From Spirochaetales bacterium (lineage in GTDB: Bacteria > Spirochaetota > Spirochaetia > SZUA-6 > RPPD01): a stretch of DNA of 55,449 nt. Below, one piece after another: positions 43,676 to 50,934 of this stretch (its first letter is position 1; each line of letters starts with the position of its first letter). The stretch lies in NCBI GenBank assembly GCA_016930675.1, contig JAFGGG010000019.1, positions 1 through 55,449 on the forward strand, given 5' to 3'. A program made the position numbers and the translations under genes. The notes beneath the pieces were generated by a model, which saw only the letters and a program-made list of their open reading frames with translations, was not told the DNA's origin and made no database searches.

Positions 43676-46110
43676 CTGAACAACCTAAAAGCACGGAGAT
43701 ATTCGCGGTTCATGTCGACATTGGGATTATCGATGCCATAGTGGCGCAGCACGGCAAAGATCCGCAAGCCGTTATAGCAATCCTCAGCGCTATCCAGGAA
43801 CGGTATAATTACCTGCCCGAAGAAGCTTTAAACAGAGTATGTGAGACCACACACATTACTCCTCAAAAAATAATCGGTGTGGCCTCATTCTATTCACAAT
43901 TCAGATTAAAACCCGCGGGCAGGCATACGGTAAAGGTATGTATAGGAACAGCCTGCCATGTCAAAGGAGCTGAAACCGTGTATAATGCCTTTCGCCGTTT
44001 TCTGGGAATCACGGACGGAGAAGACACGGATAAGGAAAAACTGTTTACCGTACAAAAGGTAGCCTGTCTGGGCTGCTGCATGCTGGCTCCGGCAGTACAG
44101 ATTGATGATTTAACCTACGGCTTTCTTTCCACAGAAAAAGTACCCGCCGTGCTTTCGGATTTTCTGAAAAACCAATCCATGGCTACGGAAGCAAAACCGC
44201 AGACTCATTCCGAATCTTTCTATTATAAAGGAGAGATCCGCATGTGCACCTGCTCCAGCTGTGAAGCAGCGGGCGCGGGTAAAGTATACGGTGAACTGGT
44301 ACAGCAGATTGCCACCCAACAGCTGCCCGTCAACCTAAAAAGCGTGGCCTGCACCGGCATTTCCTATTTGGCTCCCCTGCTTGAAATCAGTACCGGTCCC
44401 GGACAATCAGCCCCAAAAGTACGGTACGGCAAAGTTACACCGCAGGCGATACGGAGAATCTTGAATCGGCATTTCCCGCCCCTGCGTTTTTTTAAGCGTA
44501 TCTCTCATTCACTACAGGACCTCACGGAAAAGCTGCTGATAAATCAGGAGCAGGATACTCCTGTCAGGTATCTCATTGATTTTGCTGACAACACGAACTC
44601 GCTTTACCGGGGACAACAGAAACATATTGTGACCCAATACTGCGGAGAAATTGATCCGCTTGATCTTAAAGCGTATGAAGAGCATGACGGATTCAAAGCA
44701 TTTGCCCGCTGTCTGAAAAGTCTAACCCGGAAACAGATTATAGACTGTGTCAGGCAGAGCGGGCTGCGCGGCAGAGGCGGCGGCGGTTTTGCCACCGGTC
44801 TGAAGTGGGAAATCGCTGCGCACGAAAAAACCACTCCAAAATACCTGATCTGTAACGGAGACGAAGGAGATCCCGGCGCGTTCATGGACAGAATGATCTT
44901 AGAGTCTTTTCCTTTCCGGGTGATTGAAGGCATAGCCATTGCCGCTTACGCGCTTGAAGTCAGTCAGGCATTTATCTACATCCGCAGAGAATATCCGCTG
45001 GCTATAAAAAGAATGGAACAGGCGCTTCAATTCTGCAGGGCAAATGGTCTTTTGGGCGAGCATATTGTAGACTCCGCGTTTTCCTTGCAGATTTCAATAA
45101 TACAGGGAGCCGGAGCTTTTGTCTGCGGAGAAGAAACCGCGTTAATCTCCGCGATCCAGGGAGAGCGCGGCACACCGCAGTATAAACCCCCCTACCCGGC
45201 CGAACAGGGACTATGGGGAAAACCGACTGTTGTCAATAATGTGGAAACCCTGGCCACTGTTCCCTGGATTCTGCTGCACGGTCCAGAAGAGTTCCATACC
45301 CTCGGCACGGCATCCAGTAAAGGCACAAAGACCTTTGCCCTGGCCGGAAAAATCAGACACGGCGGCCTGATAGAGGTGCCTATGGGTATAACCCTCCGTG
45401 AAATCGTCTACCGAATCGGCGGCGGGATTCAGAATAACAATAAATTTAAATCTGTTCAGATCGGAGGACCCTCGGGCGGGTGTGTGCCCGCGCAGGCTCT
45501 TGATATCAGCATAGATTTTGATGAGCTTTGCCAGGTGGGTGCGATTATGGGTTCCGGCGGTCTCATCGTATTGGATGACACGGACTGCATGGTTGACATG
45601 GCCCGCTACTTTATGCAGTTTACCCAAAGTGAATCCTGCGGTAAATGTACTTCATGCCGCATCGGTACCAAAAGAATGCTTGAAATACTGGAGCGAATCT
45701 GCCTGGGACAAGGTACCGATCGGGATGTGGATGAGCTCGAACACCTGGCCAGGGTAATCAAAAAAGGCAGTCTCTGCGGTTTGGGCAAGACCGCCCCCAA
45801 TCCCGTGCTTTCCACACTTAAGTATTTTATGCCTGAGTATCAGGCGCATATCAAAGGTGAGTGTCCGGCTAAAAGTTGTAAAGCGCTTATAACCTATTCC
45901 ATCAGTGATGATTGTATAGGCTGTACGCGTTGCGCGCAGAACTGCCCGGTAGAAGCCATTGCTTCTACACCGCATAAAAAACACACTATCAATCCCTTAG
46001 TTTGTATCCGCTGTGATACATGCAGGCTGGTCTGCCCGTCCGATGCAATCCGCATACAACCAGCAAAGCCGGTTGTATATGATGGAAGCACCCCGCTATT
46101 AGATCGTTGA
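43672..46110 (+). CDS. Fused NuoE-NuoF-type NAD(P)H oxidoreductase subunit with C-terminal 2[4Fe-4S] ferredoxin
   Basis: 812 aa from GTG 43672, overlapping the previous stop. Domain 1 (1-165) is NuoE/HydC-like with the [2Fe-2S] ligands C90-x4-C95 and C132-x3-C136. Domain 2 (about 186-262) is a thioredoxin-like [2Fe-2S] relic with C192/C194/C197 and C227, but Ser231 where the fourth Cys should be. Domain 3 is NuoF/HydB: FMN/NAD motifs RGRGGGGFATGLKW (366-379), CNGDEGDPG (394-402), GAGAFVCGEETA, and N3 ligands C656/C659/C662/C702. The tail carries two ferredoxin sites, C748-C751-C754-C758 and C778-C781-C784-C788. This matches bifurcating-hydrogenase or formate-dehydrogenase diaphorase modules, but no catalytic subunit accompanies it. 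Confidence 0.92.
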   Translation: MTEQPKSTEIFAVHVDIGIIDAIVAQHGKDPQAVIAILSAIQERYNYLPEEALNRVCETTHITPQKIIGVASFYSQFRLKPAGRHTVKVCIGTACHVKGAETVYNAFRRFLGITDGEDTDKEKLFTVQKVACLGCCMLAPAVQIDDLTYGFLSTEKVPAVLSDFLKNQSMATEAKPQTHSESFYYKGEIRMCTCSSCEAAGAGKVYGELVQQIATQQLPVNLKSVACTGISYLAPLLEISTGPGQSAPKVRYGKVTPQAIRRILNRHFPPLRFFKRISHSLQDLTEKLLINQEQDTPVRYLIDFADNTNSLYRGQQKHIVTQYCGEIDPLDLKAYEEHDGFKAFARCLKSLTRKQIIDCVRQSGLRGRGGGGFATGLKWEIAAHEKTTPKYLICNGDEGDPGAFMDRMILESFPFRVIEGIAIAAYALEVSQAFIYIRREYPLAIKRMEQALQFCRANGLLGEHIVDSAFSLQISIIQGAGAFVCGEETALISAIQGERGTPQYKPPYPAEQGLWGKPTVVNNVETLATVPWILLHGPEEFHTLGTASSKGTKTFALAGKIRHGGLIEVPMGITLREIVYRIGGGIQNNNKFKSVQIGGPSGGCVPAQALDISIDFDELCQVGAIMGSGGLIVLDDTDCMVDMARYFMQFTQSESCGKCTSCRIGTKRMLEILERICLGQGTDRDVDELEHLARVIKKGSLCGLGKTAPNPVLSTLKYFMPEYQAHIKGECPAKSCKALITYSISDDCIGCTRCAQNCPVEAIASTPHKKHTINPLVCIRCDTCRLVCPSDAIRIQPAKPVVYDGSTPLLDR

Positions 46111-46172
46111 TTTAGCAACGGGGCGCAGGGTGGTGAAGAAGCCACCACCATAGATGGCGACTTCTTCGGAGG
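46091..46172 (+). repeat. Dispersed hairpin repeat, copy D, inside the redox operon
   Basis: Stems: CCCCG (46091-46095) with CGGGG (46119-46123); CGTTG (46105-46109) with CAACG (46116-46120); GGTGGTG (46129-46135) with CACCACC (46143-46149); or alternatively GAAGAAG (46135-46141) with CTTCTTC (46161-46167). CCACCACCAT...CTTCTTCGGAGG aligns with copies B and C. It straddles the 3' end of the NuoEF-like gene and the 81-bp gap before the next subunit. The GGAGG end could assist translation. Confidence 0.6.
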
Positions 46173-46191
46173 AAAAGGTAAAGTAGGTTTC

Positions 46192-47769
46192 ATGATGATT
46201 TCATTAATTATAGACGGAAAAAAAATAAAAGCAGCCTCCGGAACCACGATCCTCAAGGCTGCGTCAAAAGCGGATATTCACATCCCGACATTATGCTTTT
46301 TGAAAGACTATCCGCACCACACCTCCTGCATGATGTGTGTGGTTAAGGACAAGTCCACCGACAGACTCATTCCCGCTTGTACGGCCGCTGTCGAGCCGGG
46401 AATGGATATTGAGACCGACAGCCAAGAGGTGTTGGATGCGCGGCGTACAACGCTGGAACTGCTGTTAAGCGAGCATATAGGCGATTGTGAAGCTCCCTGC
46501 AGGCGTGCCTGTCCGACTCATATGGATATTCCGAAAATGCTGCGCCATACTTCCGGAAACGATTTCGAACAGGCTTTAAATACTGTTTTGGAACATATCC
46601 CGCTGCCCGCGCTGTTAAGTAAAATTTGTCCCGCGCCCTGTGAAAAAATCTGCCGACGAAAAGATTACGATCAGCCCGTAGCCATCCAGGCACTTATCCG
46701 CATGTTGGCCCGGCAAAACAAAGAAAAACTCTTTGTCCCCCCTCGCACATCTGGCAGCAGGAAAAAAATAGCAGTGTGCGGAGCCGGTCCCGCGGGTCTT
46801 TCCGCGGCCTTTTATCTTGCATCAAGCGGGAATTCGGTCAGTATTTTTGAAAAGAACACCCGTGCCTGCCATACGATCTGCCGGGAATTCGAAACCACGT
46901 TACATATCACCCAAGCAGTTGAACAGGAAACAGCACGCTTACAGGCCTTGGGTGTAAATTTCCATTTTACGACCGAGCTGGGAAAAGATATTACTCTTAA
47001 GCGGTTATTAAAGGATTTTAACGCTGTAATAATCGCCACGGGCACACAGGACCCTAAGTTCTGGAAGAACCTCCGTCTGGAATATCCGGATAAAGACGCG
47101 GCGGCCGATCACCATACGTATGAAACCGGCGAAAAAAAGGTGTTTGTCTGTGGTTCCGCTTTACATCCTCTAAAACTGGCTGCCAATGCCGTAAAGCAGG
47201 GCAGAGAGTGCGCCCTGTCGGTTGATGACTGCCTGGGTACAGGTGAGGCCCGGCTGAAGCCGCGGCAGTTTGACAGTCATATCGGCAGGCTGCAGCCTGA
47301 AGAAATCAAAGAATACCTGAAGTCAGCAAGTATGCTGGCCGGGATTGCTTCCGTGCAAAATAAAAATCTCATCCTTACTCCCGCACAAAGTATAAAACAG
47401 GCAGAGCGCTGCCTGCACTGCGACTGCCGCGAAGCCTCAAGCTGTGCTTTGAGAACCTATTCAACCCAATATCAGGTAAGGGCTTCGCGTTATAAGTCAC
47501 CTGAACGCAAACCAGTACGAATAATAAACAGCCACCCCTTTGTGGTGTATGAACCGGGTAAATGCATAAAATGCGGCCGTTGCGTGCGCATAACCGCGGC
47601 AAAGAGAGAGTCCCTGGGTCTGACCTTTATCGGGCGGGGCTTTGACATAGAGGTCGGCGTGCCGTTCAACCAGGCTTTGAGCAAAGCCCTCACTCATACG
47701 GCAAAAGAATGCGTGAGGTTCTGCCCGACAGGAGCACTGGCATTTTTAAGTCAAGAAGAGGAATTATGA
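46192..47769 (+). CDS. NuoG/GltD-like chimeric Fe-S flavoprotein lacking the NAD(P)H-binding subdomain
   Basis: 525 aa. Residues 1-85 are a NuoG-type [2Fe-2S] ferredoxin (C35, C46, C49, C63). Residues about 95-175 are the GltD/DPYD-type Fe-S region (C99, C103, C107-Pro; C146, C150, C154). An FAD Rossmann motif GAGPAG follows (197-202), then IIATGT (280-285) and VFVCGS...GRECALSVDDCLG (317-349). Only about 30 residues separate these last two, where GltD proteins normally hold the whole NAD(P)H domain. The C-terminal part (450-520) is NuoG-like: C458/C461/C464 and C507/C511. NAD(P)H oxidation thus probably happens on the NuoEF-like partner encoded just upstream. Confidence 0.85.
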   Translation: MMISLIIDGKKIKAASGTTILKAASKADIHIPTLCFLKDYPHHTSCMMCVVKDKSTDRLIPACTAAVEPGMDIETDSQEVLDARRTTLELLLSEHIGDCEAPCRRACPTHMDIPKMLRHTSGNDFEQALNTVLEHIPLPALLSKICPAPCEKICRRKDYDQPVAIQALIRMLARQNKEKLFVPPRTSGSRKKIAVCGAGPAGLSAAFYLASSGNSVSIFEKNTRACHTICREFETTLHITQAVEQETARLQALGVNFHFTTELGKDITLKRLLKDFNAVIIATGTQDPKFWKNLRLEYPDKDAAADHHTYETGEKKVFVCGSALHPLKLAANAVKQGRECALSVDDCLGTGEARLKPRQFDSHIGRLQPEEIKEYLKSASMLAGIASVQNKNLILTPAQSIKQAERCLHCDCREASSCALRTYSTQYQVRASRYKSPERKPVRIINSHPFVVYEPGKCIKCGRCVRITAAKRESLGLTFIGRGFDIEVGVPFNQALSKALTHTAKECVRFCPTGALAFLSQEEEL

Positions 47770-48956
47770 TAATGAAACGATTCTTATATATACTCTGCAT
47801 ACTCATGATTATAAATATAGTAAGTTGCCCGGGAGAATCTCCGGACAAGGTTACAGAGGGCAAAGGAGACGAATGGCCGTTTTTCAGGGGTTCCGCAGCA
47901 TTAACCGGCAGCAGTGCGTCAAGCTTGCCGGAACGGCTCCAGCTTAGCTGGCGCTTTGAAGCGGAAGACTCGATAAGGTCATCCCCTGTTATCCGTGACG
48001 GCGCCCTTTTTATCGGTTCCGATGACGGCAAGTTGTATAAGCTCAAAGTCCAAGACGGATCCGAAGTATGGTCGTTTACCGCGGAAGCTGCTGTGGAAGC
48101 GGCTCCGCTGGTATTGGACAATGTGTACGCGGGAGATCTAAGCGGTGCCTTCTATTGTTTGGACTTAAGCACAGGCAGACTGCGGTGGGAGTACCGGACA
48201 GACTCTCAGATCATAGGTGCTGCCAATTTTTACAAACAGTCGGCAGCCGATTCCCCGCGGCTGATTGTGGGAAGCTACGACAATAAAATCCACTGTATCG
48301 GCTCAGAAAGCGGCGCGGCCCTCTGGACTTATCAGACCGGCAATTACGTAAACGGCACCCCCGCCGTGTCCCAAGACATGGTAGTAACCGGCGGCTGTGA
48401 CGCTTTCCTGTATGTGATCGACGCCGCTTCCGGTTCCGAACTTTTCAAAATCGATACGGGATCGTACATAGCCGGATCTCCTGTCATAGCGGACGACTTT
48501 GTTTATATAGCCAACTACGGCGGCAGGTTGCTTTGTATTGACATGGACACGCAAAAAACCGTATGGAGTTTTTTGGAACCGGATGAGACTCCTTTCTATT
48601 CCTCACCCGCGGTAAATGCGCAGAAGCTTGTCATCGGTTCACGCAACGGCAGACTCTACTGCTTTGACCGTGAAAACGGCAGCATGCTCTGGGTTTTTAC
48701 CACTGGAGATGAAATTAACTGCTCACCGGTTATCTGCGGAGAACAGGTTGTGTTTGCTTCTGATGACGGCTACCTCTATCTGCTTGAGTTGGCGACCGGC
48801 AGGGAATTATGGTCTTATTTTATCGGTGAAGGAGTGAACGGCTCACCGGCCGTGGCTTATAATATGCTGTTTGTAGGAGCGGTTGACGGCGCGGTGTACG
48901 CGTTCGCGGATCCTGAAACCGCCGTAAAAAACGGAAATCAGGCGGGAAGTCAATAA
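47766..48956 (+). CDS. PQQ-like beta-propeller lipoprotein 4
   Basis: 396 aa from ATG 47766 (or ATG 47772), overlapping the previous stop by 4 bp. The signal ends in a lipobox IVSC with Cys21, so it is a lipoprotein. The propeller begins EWPFFRGSAALTGS and has eight or so W-docking repeats such as KVQDGSEVWSF, CLDLSTGRLRWEY, CFDRENGSMLWVF and ELATGRELWSY. Repeats are very regular, as in BamB-like or PQQ_2 propellers. Its position after the cytoplasmic oxidoreductase genes and before a glycosyltransferase is consistent through the operon. Confidence 0.86.
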   Translation: MIMKRFLYILCILMIINIVSCPGESPDKVTEGKGDEWPFFRGSAALTGSSASSLPERLQLSWRFEAEDSIRSSPVIRDGALFIGSDDGKLYKLKVQDGSEVWSFTAEAAVEAAPLVLDNVYAGDLSGAFYCLDLSTGRLRWEYRTDSQIIGAANFYKQSAADSPRLIVGSYDNKIHCIGSESGAALWTYQTGNYVNGTPAVSQDMVVTGGCDAFLYVIDAASGSELFKIDTGSYIAGSPVIADDFVYIANYGGRLLCIDMDTQKTVWSFLEPDETPFYSSPAVNAQKLVIGSRNGRLYCFDRENGSMLWVFTTGDEINCSPVICGEQVVFASDDGYLYLLELATGRELWSYFIGEGVNGSPAVAYNMLFVGAVDGAVYAFADPETAVKNGNQAGSQ

Positions 48957-50245
48957 TGAAAGTGGCATTTCTTATTCCGGGTTCAGGTGACACATTCTAC
49001 TGCGGGAACTGTCTGCGGGATTATAATTTTGCAGAGGCTTTGCAAAACCAGGGCCTGGACCTTTTTCAAATTCCCCTCTATCTGCCCCTGTTTTCATATC
49101 CCGCGTCACTCACCCGTTCGCCTGTTTTTTACGGCGCGGTCTCACTCTATCTCACCCATAAGCTGCCTAAACGCATACGATTGCCGGGGTGGATTAAAAA
49201 ACTGTTGAACTCAAAACCTCTGCTCGCCCTGGCCGCCCGCATGGCCGGTACTACACGCGCCAAAGACCTGGAAACTCTCACCATCTCCATGCTCAAAGGT
49301 GAACAAGGCAAACAAAACCGGGAACTGGAGAATCTCATCGCTTATCTGAAAACCAAAGTAAAACCCGACCTGGTTCACATTTCAAATGCTTTATTATTGG
49401 GTGTAAGCAGGCTTCTGAAACAGGAGCTCAATGTTCCCGTGATCTGCTCCCTGCAGGATGAGCACACGTGGGTTGAAGTCATGCGTCCTCAGTACGCCCA
49501 AAAAGTATGGAAGCTTTTAAGTAATAAAGCGCAGTATGTAGACCGCTTTATCGCCGTCAGCCATTTTTATAAAAAACTCATGGCCAAGCGGCTCGCTGTT
49601 CATTCATCCAAAATAGATGTGGTATATAATGGTGTGCATACCTCGCTTTATAAACAAACAGGATTGAAGAATAATCCTCCGGTATTGGGCTTTCTTTCCC
49701 GAATAAGTTCCGCTACGGGTTTTGACACGCTGGTCTCCGCTTTTATCGAGCTTAAACATAAGCCGCAGCTTGCCGAGCTTAAATTATATGCTACCGGCGG
49801 ATACAATCATGATGACAAACCGCTAATCAAGCGTATGTTGAAGAAATTAAAAAAACATGGATTTCATAACGATATAAAAATCTTTACCCCTTTCGATCCC
49901 GGCCAACGCTTTGCTTTTCTCTCTTCGCTTACGGTATTATGTGTACCTCTGGCGTTTCCCGAAGCTTTCGGTATCTTTATTATTGAAAGCCTGGCCAGCG
50001 GTGTGCCTGTCGTGGTTCCGGAAAGCGGGGCTTGCGGTGAGATCATCAAGGCCACTGCGGGCGGGTACACTTATAATCCCGCCCGTTTTGACGAGCTTGT
50101 ACAGCGCCTGGAACCACTGCTTGCGCATCCCGAACAAGCTCAAAAGTTGGGCGGGATTGGACGGAAGAATGTTTTAAAAAAATTCAGTCTCGATACCATG
50201 GCATCTCAAATCGTGGAGGTGTACCATACAGCCCTAGGGAGGTAA
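48956..50245 (+). CDS. GT4-type glycosyltransferase with N-terminal C-G-N-C motif
   Basis: 429 aa GT-B enzyme. It opens MKVAFLIPGSGDTFYCGNCLRD, with Cys16-x2-Cys19, and has the donor-site VVPESGACGE and AFPEAFGIFIIESLASGVPV. I recall this CGxCLRD opening from glycosyltransferases near ABC transporters in planctomycetes and relatives. It overlaps the propeller lipoprotein stop by 1 bp and precedes the ABC ATPase by 8 bp. Likely role: glycosylating a lipid, polymer or protein component. The cysteine pair could bind a metal. Confidence 0.85.
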   Translation: MKVAFLIPGSGDTFYCGNCLRDYNFAEALQNQGLDLFQIPLYLPLFSYPASLTRSPVFYGAVSLYLTHKLPKRIRLPGWIKKLLNSKPLLALAARMAGTTRAKDLETLTISMLKGEQGKQNRELENLIAYLKTKVKPDLVHISNALLLGVSRLLKQELNVPVICSLQDEHTWVEVMRPQYAQKVWKLLSNKAQYVDRFIAVSHFYKKLMAKRLAVHSSKIDVVYNGVHTSLYKQTGLKNNPPVLGFLSRISSATGFDTLVSAFIELKHKPQLAELKLYATGGYNHDDKPLIKRMLKKLKKHGFHNDIKIFTPFDPGQRFAFLSSLTVLCVPLAFPEAFGIFIIESLASGVPVVVPESGACGEIIKATAGGYTYNPARFDELVQRLEPLLAHPEQAQKLGGIGRKNVLKKFSLDTMASQIVEVYHTALGR

Positions 50246-50253
50246 AAGCTTAT

Positions 50254-50934
50254 ATGTTATTAGAGCTACATAATATTTGTAAATCATACCCCTCGCCTGC
50301 CGGCGGCGCAGGACTTGCTGTCCTAAAAAAAATCGATCTTAGCATCGAACAAGAGGAACGCGTTGCTGTAGTGGGACCGTCGGGCTCGGGAAAAAGCACC
50401 CTCCTTAATATCATCGGAACTCTGGACCGCCCCGACGGCGGAAGTCTTCACTTTGACGGAACCGATCTGCTGCAGTTTACGGAAAACCGGACAGCACGCT
50501 TCCGTAACCGTGACGTGGGTTTTGTGTTCCAACTGCACCATCTGCTTCCCCAATGCACGGTGTTGGAGAATGTACTTATCCCGACGCTGCCAGAAAAAAA
50601 GAAAAACATACAAAGAGCGCTGCACCTGCTAAAGCGCGTGGGCTTAAGCACGCATATCCATCACCGTCCGGGCGAACTTTCCGGCGGTGAACGCCAGCGG
50701 GTCGCGCTGGTACGCGCCCTGATTAATAAACCCCGGCTTTTACTGGCGGATGAGCCTACCGGATCGCTCGACGAGGTCTCGTCACTGGAGCTGGTCAAAC
50801 TGCTGACAACCATAAATAAACAAGAAAAAACAACAATGCTTGTCGTCACGCACTCATTGGAGCTGGCAAAGCTTATGGACAGAGTGGTTCTGCTTAAAAA
50901 CGGACGTCTGGAGCCTTTCAGGGGCAAATTATGA
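50254..50934 (+). CDS. ABC transporter ATP-binding protein, LolD/MacB type
   Basis: 226 aa. Walker A GPSGSGKST, Q-loop FVFQLHHLLPQ, signature LSGGERQRVALVRAL, Walker B LLLADEPTGSLDE and H-loop VVTHS are intact. The LolD/FtsE-like family works with FtsX-type permeases to power lipoprotein release or extracytoplasmic machines rather than small-molecule uptake. AGGGAGG precedes ATG 50254; the stop overlaps the permease start by 4 bp. Confidence 0.92.
   Translation: MLLELHNICKSYPSPAGGAGLAVLKKIDLSIEQEERVAVVGPSGSGKSTLLNIIGTLDRPDGGSLHFDGTDLLQFTENRTARFRNRDVGFVFQLHHLLPQCTVLENVLIPTLPEKKKNIQRALHLLKRVGLSTHIHHRPGELSGGERQRVALVRALINKPRLLLADEPTGSLDEVSSLELVKLLTTINKQEKTTMLVVTHSLELAKLMDRVVLLKNGRLEPFRGKL

Noticed and set aside
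44110..45984. Several long minus-strand open frames across the NuoEF-like gene
   Set aside because: They are shadows of a GC-rich coding strand, with no starts, no domains and complete overlap with a convincing gene.
43672..47769. Electron-bifurcating [FeFe] hydrogenase
   Set aside because: HydB/HydC-like parts are present, but no H-cluster (HydA) domain or its TSCCPxW-type motif appears anywhere in the cluster.
35955..48956. Quinoprotein (PQQ) alcohol or glucose dehydrogenases
   Set aside because: Only generic W-docking propeller repeats are visible. There is no convincing PQQ ligand set, no vicinal disulfide ring motif typical of methanol dehydrogenase and no cytochrome c motif.
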